A stretch of DNA of 64,000 bases from JAZGGS01 sp963764825 (GCA_963764825.1 CAVXUA010000001.1:16150-80149); one strand, 5' to 3'; numbered from the stretch's first letter, positions 29,275 to 39,242 are shown. A program made the numbers and translations. The notes: generated from the sequence alone by a model not told the origin.

Positions 29275-30327
29275 TTACTTTACCGGGTTTGTTAAAAATT
29301 GAGATAACATCTTAGCCAGGTAATCTACTATGGCAATAATTTTGGAATACTCCATTCTTTTGGGACCAATAATTCCAAGTGTTCCGGAAGTTTCTCCAAG
29401 TTTATATTCTTTACTTATAAAACTGTATTGTTTCATTTTCTGCTCTGCAAGCTCGCTTCCAATTGAAATAAATACTTGCTCGTTATCCTGCTTGCTGGAT
29501 TCTTCCATTATATGGATGATTATATCTTTGTCTTCCATAAGTTCAACTATGCTTTGGAAGTTTTCACTCGATTCAAATTCCGGTTGACGGATTACATTTT
29601 TTGCACCGGTTATAATCAATTTATCCGGATTAGCTTCATCTTTAAATATTTTATCCACAGAATCAATAAACAACCTGATTATCGGTTTCTGCTTTTCATC
29701 AACATCTTTTAATCTTTCTTTAAATGTTTTTCTAATCTCCTTAAACCTTAATCCTGCAAGTCGTTCATTCAGCAGATTCTGTACAGAATCAATCTGTGTT
29801 TCTTTAATGCTGCTTGTAAGTTCGAGTGTAATAGTTTTTACAAGACCTGATTTTATACTAACAATAACAAGAATACGCGAAGAGGTTAAAGATACAATTT
29901 GCAATTTTTCCAGTATCCCTGAATCGAGGTTAGGATATGTAACACACGCTAGCTGATTTGTTATTGTACTGAGTAACTTCGATGTAATTCTTACAAGTTC
30001 ATCCGTCTCATCAAATTCAATATTCAGTTCTTTATTAATTAATTCTTTCTCTTTATTCTTAACATTCTTTACGTGCATCAGCGAATCTACATAATACCTG
30101 TAGCCCTTATCTGTAGGTACTCTGCCGGCAGAAGTATGGGGATGATTAATAAAACCGGAATCCTCAAGATCAGCCATAATATTACGTACGGTTGCCGCGG
30201 ATATTCCCATATCGTACTTTTTTGTAATATTGCGTGATCCTACGGGCGAAGCGGTTAAAATAAATTGCCGTATAACCGATCTTAGAATAATCTTTTCCCG
30301 TTCGTTCAGCTCTTCTGTATTCATCAT
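29275..30327 (-). CDS. hrcA: Heat-inducible transcription repressor HrcA
   Basis: HrcA represses class I heat-shock genes by binding CIRCE. The 350-residue product has the winged-helix N-terminus (LNEREKIILRSVIRQFI, SAATVRNIMADLEDSGFI, HTSAGRVPTDKGYRYYVD) and the GAF-like dimer domain ending with GTLGIIGPKRMEYSKIIAIVDYL. The length is normal. No CIRCE element was seen in the 282 bases upstream, so autoregulation at the usual site is not supported here. Confidence 0.97.
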   Translation of the reverse strand: MMNTEELNEREKIILRSVIRQFILTASPVGSRNITKKYDMGISAATVRNIMADLEDSGFINHPHTSAGRVPTDKGYRYYVDSLMHVKNVKNKEKELINKELNIEFDETDELVRITSKLLSTITNQLACVTYPNLDSGILEKLQIVSLTSSRILVIVSIKSGLVKTITLELTSSIKETQIDSVQNLLNERLAGLRFKEIRKTFKERLKDVDEKQKPIIRLFIDSVDKIFKDEANPDKLIITGAKNVIRQPEFESSENFQSIVELMEDKDIIIHIMEESSKQDNEQVFISIGSELAEQKMKQYSFISKEYKLGETSGTLGIIGPKRMEYSKIIAIVDYLAKMLSQFLTNPVK

Positions 30328-30609
30328 TACTTAGTTAATATTAAATAATTTTAAGCTTGCAAATATATTAAAATTAGTTCTTTTTTTATAGCCAATTATA
30401 GGTAGCGTACTAAAGCTCCCTCATCGTGCTTGCAATGACATAATGTGTTTTGATGATATTTCCTACTATTGGTCTCAGGTTTGCCAAATGTATCACATGT
30501 TTTAAGAATACTCCTTTTTCCACTTTGGTAAAGATGCCAATTAGTGTTAATTTTCTCAACATACAATATTTTAGTTTAAGGTAAGGTTTTTTACGATGAA
30601 GGTGCAATT

Positions 30610-31605
30610 TTGAGCGAGAATTATGAATCTGCAGGTGTAAACATTAGTGCAGGCGATGAAGCTGTTGAGAAAATTAAAAAACTGGCTGGTGCTACATTCA
30701 ATAAAAATGTATTATCGAACATAGGGCACTTTGGTGCCTTCTATGAAATTGATACCTCGAAGTACAAAAACCCTGTCCTCGTTTCAAGTGTAGATGGAGT
30801 TGGAACAAAACTTAAAATTGCGTTTGCCCTGAATAAACATAACACAATTGGGCAGGACCTCGTTAATCATTGTGTTAATGATATTGCCGTTTGTGGAGCT
30901 GAGCCGCTCTACTTCCTTGATTATATGGGATTTGGAAAACTTGATACAAATATATCCACTTCTATTGTTGAAGGATTTGCAAAGGCATGCTCAGAAAACA
31001 ACTGTGCGCTAATTGGGGGCGAGACTGCTGAAATGCCCAGCTTTTACCAAATAGGGGAGTATGATATCGCGGGTACAATTGTTGGCGTTGTGGAAAAATC
31101 AAAAATAATTAATGGGAGCAAAATAACTAAAGGTGATGTTGTAGTTGGCTTTCACTCAAACGGGCTGCATACCAATGGTTATTCTCTTGCAAGAAAAGTG
31201 CTTTTAGATAAATTCGATCTTAATTCAAAAATAGAATCGCTTAACCTTCCGTTAGGTGAAGAACTGTTAAAAACTCATAAGTCTTATTTAAAATTGATAA
31301 GAACGTTAATAGAATCTGTTGATATAAAAGGGTTTGCACATATAACCGGCGGAGGTATTGAAGGTAACACGAAAAGAATAATACCTGATGGATTAAATTT
31401 AAAAATAAACTGGGGAAGCTGGGAAGCCCCGGCAATATTTAAATTGATTCAGGAAACCGGGGATATAGATTCTGCAGAAATGAGAAAAGTTTTTAACCTT
31501 GGTATAGGGTTGGCTGCTATAATACCAAGGGAACAGGAGGAGCTTACTTTACAGCTTGCACTGGAATTAAGTGAGCAGCCGCTAATAATCGGTGAGATAG
31601 AATAA
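30610..31605 (+). CDS. purM: Phosphoribosylformylglycinamidine cyclo-ligase (AIR synthetase)
   Basis: PurM closes the imidazole ring of 5-aminoimidazole ribonucleotide in purine synthesis. The 331 residues contain the ATP-site SSVDGVGTKLKIAF, NDIAVCGAEPLYFLDY, the metal/ATP motif GGETAEMPSFY and the C-terminal HITGGGIEGNTKRI, VFNLGIGLAAIIP. The start is TTG at 30610; the nearest upstream ATG runs into a stop after five codons. The 282-base divergent gap to hrcA must hold its promoter; I see no clear box there. The frame is intact. Confidence 0.96.
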   Translation: MSENYESAGVNISAGDEAVEKIKKLAGATFNKNVLSNIGHFGAFYEIDTSKYKNPVLVSSVDGVGTKLKIAFALNKHNTIGQDLVNHCVNDIAVCGAEPLYFLDYMGFGKLDTNISTSIVEGFAKACSENNCALIGGETAEMPSFYQIGEYDIAGTIVGVVEKSKIINGSKITKGDVVVGFHSNGLHTNGYSLARKVLLDKFDLNSKIESLNLPLGEELLKTHKSYLKLIRTLIESVDIKGFAHITGGGIEGNTKRIIPDGLNLKINWGSWEAPAIFKLIQETGDIDSAEMRKVFNLGIGLAAIIPREQEELTLQLALELSEQPLIIGEIE

Positions 31606-31633
31606 TTCATCACTAAAAATCTATTTTGATTTT

Positions 31634-32995
31634 ATGTTTGTAGATACACACGCACATCTTTTCTTCGATAATTTTGATGGCGAAGTTGACCAGGTGATTG
31701 ACAGAGCTGTTAATGATGGAATAGATTATATTCTTGTTCCTTCAACTGATTTAAAAACTGCAGAACAGGTTGTTGAATTAACAGAAAAATATAATATTAT
31801 TTACGGTGCGGTTGGTATTCATCCCCACGATACAAAGGAATGGGATAATTCCTGGCTGGAAAAAATTGAAGAGCTAAGCAAACTTGAAAAGATTGTTGCA
31901 ATTGGGGAGATAGGTTTAGATTATTATTATGATTACTCTCCAAAAGAAAAACAGCTTGAAGCTTTTAAAGCGCAAATTGATTTAGCGTTAAAAGTTAATC
32001 TTCCCATAATTGTTCATAACAGGAATTCTGATGAAGATTTGATGAAAGTTATCGGCGAGTATTGTTCCTCAGGATTAAAAGCGCAATTCCATTGCTTTAA
32101 CAGCACAGCTAAAAATGCGCAGGAACTGATCAATATGAATTATATGATTTCCTTTACCGGGAATATAACTTTTAAAAAAGCTGATGAATTAAGAAAGCTG
32201 GTAAAAGTAGTAGGATTAGATCACTTGCTGCTTGAAACCGATTCTCCTTTTATGACTCCTGTTCCTCATAGAGGCAAACGCAACGAGCCATCGTATATAA
32301 AATTAATTGCAGAAAAAATTGCTGAGATACATAAAACAGATGTAAACGAAGTTGCGCGTGTAACTTCTCTTAATGCTTTTAAATTGTTTGGAATCGGAAA
32401 GAATAACGAAACAGTTAATACTTACCAAATTGGTGATTCATTATATATTAATGTTACAAACCGCTGCAATGCTCACTGCTCATTCTGTACAAGAAAAGAA
32501 GACCCGATTATTCATGGTTATAACCTGGGAATGGAAAAAAATGAAGAACCTGAACCGGAAGTTTATATCGGTGAAATTGGAGATCCCACAAAATATAATG
32601 AGATTGTTTTCTGTGGTTACGGCGAACCTACAATCAGGTGGGATGTTATAAAAAAAGTAGCCAAAGCTGTGAAAGATAAAGGCGGAAGAACTAGGTTGAA
32701 TACAAATGGGCATGGCAATTATATAAATAAAAGAGATATTACTCCCGAATTTAAAAACCTTATTGATGTTGTTTCAGTAAGTTTAAATACTTTCGATCCT
32801 AAACAGTACGCAAAAATTATGGGGCTTGATACTGCGCTTTACAATGAAATGATAAACTTTACCCGCCAGGCAAAACAATTTGCTGAAAAGGTTGTTATGA
32901 GCATTGTAACAATTGATGAAGTTGATATTGAAAAAGCAAGGAAGATTGCTGAGGATAAAATTGGGGTTGAGTTTAGAGTTAGAGAACATTTTTAA
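31634..32995 (+). CDS. TatD-family metal-dependent hydrolase fused to radical SAM domain
   Basis: Two domains are fused in one 453-residue chain. Residues 1-255 are a TatD deoxyribonuclease/hydrolase barrel with metal ligands His6/His8 (DTHAHL), Glu92 (GEIGLDYYYDYS), His128, His153 and Asp203 (LLETDSPF). Residues 265-453 form a radical SAM domain whose cluster motif CNAHCSFC gives Cys278, Cys282 and Cys285 (CX3CX2C). The second part matches the TatD-associated radical SAM group (TIGR04038 type), normally a neighbour. The join is in frame without a break. The substrate of the radical enzyme is unknown. purM lies 28 bases upstream and the peptidase gene 2 bases downstream. Confidence 0.9.
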   Translation: MFVDTHAHLFFDNFDGEVDQVIDRAVNDGIDYILVPSTDLKTAEQVVELTEKYNIIYGAVGIHPHDTKEWDNSWLEKIEELSKLEKIVAIGEIGLDYYYDYSPKEKQLEAFKAQIDLALKVNLPIIVHNRNSDEDLMKVIGEYCSSGLKAQFHCFNSTAKNAQELINMNYMISFTGNITFKKADELRKLVKVVGLDHLLLETDSPFMTPVPHRGKRNEPSYIKLIAEKIAEIHKTDVNEVARVTSLNAFKLFGIGKNNETVNTYQIGDSLYINVTNRCNAHCSFCTRKEDPIIHGYNLGMEKNEEPEPEVYIGEIGDPTKYNEIVFCGYGEPTIRWDVIKKVAKAVKDKGGRTRLNTNGHGNYINKRDITPEFKNLIDVVSVSLNTFDPKQYAKIMGLDTALYNEMINFTRQAKQFAEKVVMSIVTIDEVDIEKARKIAEDKIGVEFRVREHF

Positions 32996-32997
32996 GT

Positions 32998-34458
32998 TTG
33001 AGCTGCTTTATAAAACATAAGAATGTTTTTACGTCCTACATTTTAATTATATCACTTTTTCTTTTTAACATATTATTATTTCCACAATCAAACGTTAAGC
33101 AGCTTGAAGCTGATATTAATAAAATTATTGATGATCCATTCTTCGAAAGTTCAGTTATCTCAATCGATATTATTAATCTTACCGATAATTTACCCCTTTA
33201 CAAAAAAAATAACAGACTTCTCCTTCATCCCGCATCAAACATGAAAATTCTTACTTCATTAGCAGGACTACTTTATTTACCTGGTTATGAATTTAAAACA
33301 AGGATGTTCCACACTGGAGTTATAGGCGGCGATACACTTTTCGGAGATATTTATGTTGCTGGCGGTTTCGATCCTGATTTTACAACCGATGACCTGGAAA
33401 AATTCGTAAGAGAATTAGAAATTTCCGGGGTGAAACATATTTCCGGAAATTTATATGCAGATCTTTCTGGTAAAGATTCACTTTATTGGGGGGAAGGATG
33501 GATGTGGGATGATGAACCGGATCCCGGAGCACCTTATCTAAGCGCACTTAATATAAATGATAATTCAATTGAAGTTTTTGTGAGCGGAACTGAAATAGAT
33601 TCACTTCCAATAGTAAAACTAATTCCTGAAACAGAATTTGTTAAAGTAGAAAACAATGCAGTAACCGTTTCTTCAAGCATAAATGATTTTAACATTACAC
33701 GAAATTGGGTAGAAAGAAAAAATAAAATAATAATTGATGGGAAAGTACGAAGTGAGAAAGTAATAGATGAAGAAAAAAATACTGAAAAGTTATCACTTAC
33801 TGAACCGGGAAAATATTTTCTAACTTTATTGAAAGAACAAATGCAGAACAAAGGTATTATTTTAAATGGATTAATAGATTTTAAAACATTACCGGAAAAT
33901 GCAACACATCTTTCATCAGTTTTCAGATCACTCGATACTGTACTTGTGAATATGAATAAAGAAAGTGATAACCTGAGTGCTGAAATGCTGCTCTATACTC
34001 TTGCACTAAATGATTCCGGTGCTCCGGCATCTGCAGAAAATGGAATTGAAGCAATTAAAAAAATGATTGAACTAACCGGGATGGATGCTGAAAATTATTC
34101 ATTGGCTGATGGTTCGGGGGTTTCTCGCTATAACCTAATTTCAACAGAACTTATTATCAATCTATTTAAATACTTTTATTACGCACAGCCGGACATCTTT
34201 AATACTTTTTATAATACTCTTCCAACTGCAGGTATAGATGGTACACTTGAAAAAAGAATGCGAAATACTTTAACGGAAGAGAATGTTAAAGCAAAAACCG
34301 GAACGCTTAACGGTGTTTCTACTCTTTCTGGCTTCGTTAATGATACAAATGGGGATCTTATAGCATTTTCGATATTTATTCAAAATTATACTGCAAAAAA
34401 CTCAGCCGCCCGTAAATTCATTGATACAATTTGTGAATTGCTTGCTGAGTTTAAATAA
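32998..34458 (+). CDS. dacB: D-alanyl-D-alanine carboxypeptidase/endopeptidase (PBP4/DacB family)
   Basis: This periplasmic peptidase of family S13 trims peptidoglycan cross-links and stem peptides. An N-terminal hydrophobic signal (SYILIISLFLFNILLFP) leads to the active-site motifs SNMK (Ser80, Lys83), SDN (in ESDNLSAEMLL) and KTG (in VKAKTGTLNGVSTL). DGSGVSRYNLIS matches the family's conserved loop. The 486-residue length is normal. It starts at TTG 32998, two bases after the previous stop, so it is probably translated from the same mRNA as the TatD fusion. Confidence 0.93.
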   Translation: MSCFIKHKNVFTSYILIISLFLFNILLFPQSNVKQLEADINKIIDDPFFESSVISIDIINLTDNLPLYKKNNRLLLHPASNMKILTSLAGLLYLPGYEFKTRMFHTGVIGGDTLFGDIYVAGGFDPDFTTDDLEKFVRELEISGVKHISGNLYADLSGKDSLYWGEGWMWDDEPDPGAPYLSALNINDNSIEVFVSGTEIDSLPIVKLIPETEFVKVENNAVTVSSSINDFNITRNWVERKNKIIIDGKVRSEKVIDEEKNTEKLSLTEPGKYFLTLLKEQMQNKGIILNGLIDFKTLPENATHLSSVFRSLDTVLVNMNKESDNLSAEMLLYTLALNDSGAPASAENGIEAIKKMIELTGMDAENYSLADGSGVSRYNLISTELIINLFKYFYYAQPDIFNTFYNTLPTAGIDGTLEKRMRNTLTEENVKAKTGTLNGVSTLSGFVNDTNGDLIAFSIFIQNYTAKNSAARKFIDTICELLAEFK

Positions 34459-34464
34459 ATTGAT

Positions 34465-35295
34465 TTGAAAAACTATAACGTCTTTAAAATATATTCTGAT
34501 CCTTTACAACCAGATATAATTTCCGGGTTATTGTGGGAATTAGAAATTTCAGGTATTACCGAAGATATAGATCACTTAATTGTATTTGCCGATGAGGAAG
34601 CAAAAATTAATGAAGAAATTATTAAAAATTATCTTGAGAAATTAAAATCTGAAAAACTACTGAATAATTATTCTATCGTGAGTGAATCACTTCTAGAAGA
34701 AAACTGGAATGAGCTGTGGGAAAAGGGAAGGGAAGTTATCAGGGTGTCTGATAAATTTGTCATCAAGCCAACATTTAAAGACTACAAAGCACAACAAGGA
34801 GAAATGGTAGTAACGATAGATCCTAAAATGTCTTTCGGAACAGGTGAACATCAATCAACTAAACTAGTAATTAAAATGCTTGAGAAATTTGTTCGCCCCG
34901 GGATTCGTTTGCTGGATGTAGGTTCAGGAACTGGTATACTTTCGATCGCTGCAATAAAAATGGGTGCTGCTGAAGCTGTGGCAGTCGATAGCGATGAACG
35001 CTGTTACGAAAACTGCAAGGAAAATTGTGAACTGAATTCAGTAACAGGTAAAGTAAAAATTGTGAAAGGAGAAATTTCTGATTTAAAAGAGGATAATTTT
35101 GATTTAATAATTGCAAATATCCAAAAGGATGTTTTGTTAGATATTGCTGATCAAATTAGAGAAAAAATAAAACCGAATGGAATTGTTATTCTATCCGGTT
35201 TGATAATAAAAGATGCAAAAGATATTAAACAGTCTTATAGTAAAACGGGTTTTGGAATGTTAAAACCGAAACACTGGATGAGTGGATTTCATTAG
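34465..35295 (+). CDS. prmA: Ribosomal protein L11 methyltransferase
   Basis: PrmA trimethylates ribosomal protein L11. The 276-residue product has an N-terminal substrate-recognition domain and the catalytic domain with MSFGTGEHQSTKL, SAM motif I LLDVGSGTGILSIAA and DLIIANIQKDVL, the family's NxxxxxL signature with Gln in place of the usual Leu. The start is TTG, six bases after the preceding stop, which indicates co-transcription with the peptidase gene. The C-terminus (KHWMSGFH) is complete. Confidence 0.94.
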   Translation: MKNYNVFKIYSDPLQPDIISGLLWELEISGITEDIDHLIVFADEEAKINEEIIKNYLEKLKSEKLLNNYSIVSESLLEENWNELWEKGREVIRVSDKFVIKPTFKDYKAQQGEMVVTIDPKMSFGTGEHQSTKLVIKMLEKFVRPGIRLLDVGSGTGILSIAAIKMGAAEAVAVDSDERCYENCKENCELNSVTGKVKIVKGEISDLKEDNFDLIIANIQKDVLLDIADQIREKIKPNGIVILSGLIIKDAKDIKQSYSKTGFGMLKPKHWMSGFH

Positions 35296-35387
35296 TGTTA
35301 ATAGCGTACAGATAATTCAGATAAAGCTGATCATCACTAATCTAAATATGTTTTAGCCCGCCCACCGTGTACTGACTTCAACTGGAT

Positions 35388-35789
35388 TTAATAGTCTATA
35401 TCAACCTCTCCAGATGCCAGCCGCTGGCTGTATTCATCGTAAACATAAACCCTGTAAGTTCCACGATCATAAAACGTAATTTTTTTCCAAAACCAATACC
35501 AATCCGGTGAAGTTTCTATATAATATGTGTTGTAAAAATCTTCGTTTCCTCTTCTGTCAACCTTAAAAATATCGATTACAATTTCGTAGGTATCGCAGGC
35601 ATAACCCAATCGCGTTAATATATAGAGATAACCGCCGTCTCTTCCAATAGTGAAATTAGAGCTAGAGCCTATCGCATAACCATCGTCATCAACACCCTCG
35701 CAGAAATAAACAGTTTGTGCCTGTGTAAAACTGCCAAGTATTATTAGGGAAAAGAGAGCGGCGCCAAGAATTCTACTTAATGATTTCAT
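35388..35789 (-). CDS. Secreted hypothetical protein
   Basis: The 133-residue protein has a clear signal peptide (MKSLSRILGAALFSLIILGSFTQAQ). The mature part has two cysteines (FCEGVDDDGY and GYACDTYEI) that could form a disulfide, and many aromatic residues on predicted beta strands (DWYWFWKKITFYDRGTYRVYVYDE). This looks like a small all-beta periplasmic domain. No family or function was recognised. CCTCCC complement upstream of the ATG gives a good ribosome site. Confidence 0.65.
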   Translation of the reverse strand: MKSLSRILGAALFSLIILGSFTQAQTVYFCEGVDDDGYAIGSSSNFTIGRDGGYLYILTRLGYACDTYEIVIDIFKVDRRGNEDFYNTYYIETSPDWYWFWKKITFYDRGTYRVYVYDEYSQRLASGEVDIDY

Positions 35790-35885
35790 ACAACCTCCCG
35801 GTTTTTGGTTATCGATGAGTTAGTTATTTTAATAATAAAAAAAATAATTTCAGTACGACAAAATAATTTCTTACAAAAATTATAT

Positions 35886-37488
35886 TTACTCCGAAGCCCT
35901 GTAAATTATTTCACCGTTGAATATTGTCATATCAACATTTGACATCTTTTATTTTCACTGGATCAATCATTAAAATATCCTCACTTAAAATAACCATATC
36001 AGCTAGTCTTTCCTATTTTCAATGCTTCCTTTTATATTTTCTTCAAAGCTGGCATAATGCTGCATTAAGCGTGTAACATTTAATTGCATCTTCTACAGAT
36101 ATTTTTTGTTCAGGTATCCATCCCCCAGGATTTTTGTTATCAACAGTTTTGCGGGTTACAGCAGCATAAATACCCATTAGGGGATTAAGCGGTGCGACCG
36201 GCCAGTCTGTTCCGAAGGCAACCTTTACATTGTTATCAAGAAATGATTTGTAGGGATGGGTGTATTTTAATCTTTCTTTTCCAATTCTTTTCTCAGCCCA
36301 AACTCCATCATCTATACAATGGTACGGTTGAACAGATGCAATTACATTTAGTTTGGAGAAGCGTTTAATATCAGAATACCTGAGATGCTGCGCGTGCTCT
36401 ATTCTGAATCTTCTTTCCCAGGGTGAATTATGTTTACTTATTTTTTCATAAAGATCAAGCATATATGAATTTGCTCTGTCGCCAATTGCATGAACACATA
36501 ATTGTAATCTATTTCTGTCAGCATCGATTGACCATTTTTCCAAATCACCATTCGTAACAATATCCATAGGTAAACCGATTGTGGTAGTATCCTGAACATA
36601 TGGTTCAAAAAACCAGGCAGTGCTTGCACCAAGTGATCCATCGGCGTAACCCTTTAAAGCGCCTCGCTTAATCAATCCATCATCATTTCCTGCAGTTATT
36701 CCTGAACGGACGATTTCATCATAACCATCAATGGGCCAGATTGAATAGATTCTGCAGCTTAACGTTCCTATCCTTTCAATTTCTTGGTAAGCTTCAAGTT
36801 CTCCCGCTTGTGTAATGTCGTGTACAGTTGTTATCCCAAGTTTTTTCGCTTCTTCAAGAGATCGCAAAGTTGCTTCAATATTTTCTTCAAATAGATTTAT
36901 CCGGGATAATATCAAAAACCAAATCCATCGCATTATCTTTTAAAATTCCTGTCGGTTCTCCTGTTTCACTATCTTTAATTATTAATCCGCCTTCAGGATT
37001 TTGAGTTTCAGAAGTGATTTCTGCAAGCTCTAATGCTTTGGAATTTGCCAGACCCATATGCCCGTCAATCCTGCTTACAAGGACCGGTGTCGTTAGGAGT
37101 TATACTGTCAATTAACTCCTTAGTTGGCAATGACTTATCTCGCCACGATTCGTGATCCCATCTTCCACCGGTTACCCATCTACCTTGGATTCCCTTTAAT
37201 ATAATCTTTAAGTATGAACACAAATTCCTCTTTTGATAATGCAGGACGAAGATTGATGCCGAGCAGGTAGTATCCGCCACTTGTAAAATGTAGATGGCTG
37301 TCTATAAATCCCGGCAGCATTAGTTTTCCTTGCAGGTCAATAATTTTAGTCTGGTAATCAATGTATTTATTTGCTTTAATTGTAGAACCAACAAACTTTA
37401 TTAAACCCTCTTCAACTACTACTGCTTCTGCATATGGTTGATTATCATTAACGGTAAACACTTTCCCGTTTATAAATGCTGTTTTCAT
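35886..37488 (-). CDS. YtcJ-type metal-dependent amidohydrolase (several frameshifts)
   Basis: An Amidohydro_3 family TIM-barrel hydrolase of about 534 residues. From MKTAFINGKVFTVNDNQPY at 37488 the metal motif GFIDSHLHFTSGG follows, then VTGGRWDHESW, HDITQAGELEAY, HAIGDRANSYMLDLYE, RIEHAQHLR, FGTDWPVAPLNPL and the C-terminal SIEIGKLADMVIL. The frame breaks near 37190, 37085, 36915 and 36050-36010; the restored end DMTIFNGEIIYRASE stops at 35886-35888. Family members deacylate or deformylate diverse amides. The substrate is not indicated. No signal peptide is seen. Confidence 0.85.
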
Positions 37489-37753
37489 TTGCTGTGCATA
37501 TGTTAGTTGAATTAGACTAAGTTAGATCATTGGGATATATAGTAAACGTTACATAAGCTGCAGGTATTTCATTTGTTTCTTTCATAAAAATATGAAATAT
37601 GACGGAATTATACTTGATTAAAACAAAAATAAAAAGTAAATGGTGGTATAATACTGCAAATAAAGATAATAACTTGATTGTATCATTATTTATATTGATG
37701 ATGCTATATTTAAGATTAAAATTAAATTGAGTCATCCAATTTGAAAGAATAAG

Positions 37754-38689
37754 TTGTTTCCCTTAATTGGTATTGAGATTGAACCTTGGGTTCCACCGGT
37801 TGTTGCATTTATCATTTCATTTTTTACATCTATGGGTGGCTTATCGGGTGCATTTCTTTTATTACCGTTCCAGGTAAGCATTCTTGGATTTACCAGCCCA
37901 TCAGTAAGTGCTACAAACCAGCTTTTTAATATCGTTGCAATTCCTGGCGGAGTCTATCGTTATTTTAAAGAAGGGCGTATGGTCTGGCCATTAACCTGGG
38001 CTGTAATTATGGGAACTCTGCCCGGTGTTTTTATCGGGGCAATTCTTCGCATTCAATTTTTCCCCGATCCGAAAAATTTTAAATTCTTTGCAGGATTAGT
38101 GCTTCTTTATATTGGAGTAAAATTATTTAAGGATTTAATTTCGGCAAAGTCTGTTAACAGCAAACAACATAATGCTGAAAAGGCTTTCCATAAATCAATT
38201 AAAGTGCAAAGTGATGGGGGTGTAAACTTGGTTTCCAAAGTAACTGCTCAAAAATTTTCACTTCTCCATATTACGTATAAATTCCAAGGACATATTTTTA
38301 ATGTTAATACAATTGGAATAATGACTTTAAGTTCTGTGGTTGGAATAATAGGTGGGATATATGGAATTGGCGGAGGCGCTATTATTGCACCATTCTTAGT
38401 AACTTTTTTCGGTCTCCCTGTTTTTACAATTGCCGGGGCAACATTGATGGGTACTTTTGTAACATCAATTGCAGGCGTTGTTTTCTACCAGCTTATTGCC
38501 CTGTATTATCCCAACCAGGTTATTGCTCCAGATTGGGGTTTAGGAATTTTGTTCGGCTTAGGTGGTCTTGCCGGAATTTATTTTGGCGCACGATTTCAAA
38601 AATTCTTTCCTGCAAAAATTATTAAGTGGATACTAATTGGATGTATTCTATTTCCTGCAATATATTACATATGGCAGTTTATGAATTAA
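37754..38689 (+). CDS. TauE/SafE-family membrane transporter
   Basis: This 311-residue polytopic inner-membrane protein belongs to the sulfite/organosulfonate exporter family. Two homologous halves are visible: GGLSGAFLLLPFQVSILGF with SATNQLFNIVAIPGGVYRY, and GGIYGIGGGAIIAPFLV with GATLMGTFVTSIAGVVFY. Roughly eight transmembrane helices are separated by a basic cytosolic loop. The start is TTG 37754. The substrate cannot be deduced: members move sulfite, sulfoacetate, taurine or other anions. The 265 bases before it hold no recognisable element. Confidence 0.88.
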   Translation: MFPLIGIEIEPWVPPVVAFIISFFTSMGGLSGAFLLLPFQVSILGFTSPSVSATNQLFNIVAIPGGVYRYFKEGRMVWPLTWAVIMGTLPGVFIGAILRIQFFPDPKNFKFFAGLVLLYIGVKLFKDLISAKSVNSKQHNAEKAFHKSIKVQSDGGVNLVSKVTAQKFSLLHITYKFQGHIFNVNTIGIMTLSSVVGIIGGIYGIGGGAIIAPFLVTFFGLPVFTIAGATLMGTFVTSIAGVVFYQLIALYYPNQVIAPDWGLGILFGLGGLAGIYFGARFQKFFPAKIIKWILIGCILFPAIYYIWQFMN

Positions 38690-38797
38690 TTTCCGAAAGC
38701 TGCTAAATTGTCATAGTTCTAGTCAAAAAACTTTATTAGATGTTAAAAGATATACTGCAATCCAATGAATTTTTTAGGTTCCTATCTTTATTATATG

Positions 38798-38835
38798 TAT
38801 ATTTGTCGATTCCGGTAATAGGCCGGTTTTTATTT
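38798..38835 (+). promoter_or_regulatory. Candidate promoter and 5' leader hairpin of RRM gene
   Basis: TATATTTG (38798-38805) matches the Bacteroidota -7 consensus TAnnTTTG. Directly after it, CCGGT-AATAG-GCCGG (38812-38826) can fold into a 5-bp hairpin followed by TTTTTATTTATT. The transcript would therefore start at or near a hairpin plus U-rich leader, about 45 bases before the GTG start. Confidence 0.35.
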
Positions 38836-38859
38836 ATTATTATATTTAGAGGTTCTTAA

Positions 38860-39111
38860 GTGAGTACTAAGTTATTTGTCGGTTCGCTTCCTTGGTCATT
38901 AGATGACCAGGCATTACAAACAAAATTTGAAGAGCACGGAACGGTTGTCTCTGCAAAAATTATTAATGATCGCGATACCGGAAGATCCAGGGGATTTGGT
39001 TTTGTTGAAATGGAAAATTCCGATGAAGCAGGTAGTGCTATGGAAGCATTGCATGATTCTGAAATTGATGGAAGAAAAATAGTAGTTAATGAAGCTAAAC
39101 CACGAAATTAA
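38860..39111 (+). CDS. RNA-binding protein with single RRM domain
   Basis: A single RNA-recognition motif of 83 residues with RNP2 LFVGSL (5-10) and RNP1 RGFGFVEM (44-51). The aromatic residues that stack on RNA bases are present. Small RRM proteins of this type occur in Bacteroidota, Chlorobi and cyanobacteria, often as cold- or stress-induced RNA chaperones. The GTG at 38860 starts the frame (GTGAGTACTAAG), preceded by TAGAGGTTC. A good terminator follows, so the gene is monocistronic. Confidence 0.95.
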   Translation: MSTKLFVGSLPWSLDDQALQTKFEEHGTVVSAKIINDRDTGRSRGFGFVEMENSDEAGSAMEALHDSEIDGRKIVVNEAKPRN

Positions 39112-39156
39112 AAATATATTATAAGCCTGCATTCAGCAGGTATATTTGATTTTTCT

Positions 39157-39186
39157 AAAGCGCCTGCAAAGGCGCTTTTTGTTTTT
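39157..39186 (+). terminator. Intrinsic terminator after RRM gene
   Basis: AAAGCGCC and GGCGCTTT form an 8-bp stem with loop TGCAAA, followed by a T-rich tract. A smaller hairpin (CCTGC-ATTCA-GCAGG, 39126-39140) lies between it and the stop. Confidence 0.9.
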
Positions 39187-39242
39187 AAACCCAACTGAAA
39201 ATTACTGATAGATAATACTCTTTTGCTTTTTTTCTAACAAAA

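Noticed and set aside
30410..30607. A 65-codon minus-strand open frame upstream of purM, also containing a CATTGC-like segment
   Set aside because: It has no recognisable domain and overlaps the expected hrcA/purM divergent promoter region. The GTCATTGCAAGCACGATGAGG stretch on the minus strand may be a decayed copy of the CATTGC repeat class, but the match is too short to call.
30328..30609. CIRCE operator upstream of hrcA
   Set aside because: No TTAGCACTC-N9-GAGTGCTAA or close variant is present in this gap on either strand.
37489..37753. A gene in the gap before the TauE-family gene
   Set aside because: A 72-codon minus-strand frame exists, but it is AT-rich, lacks a ribosome site and has no family resemblance.
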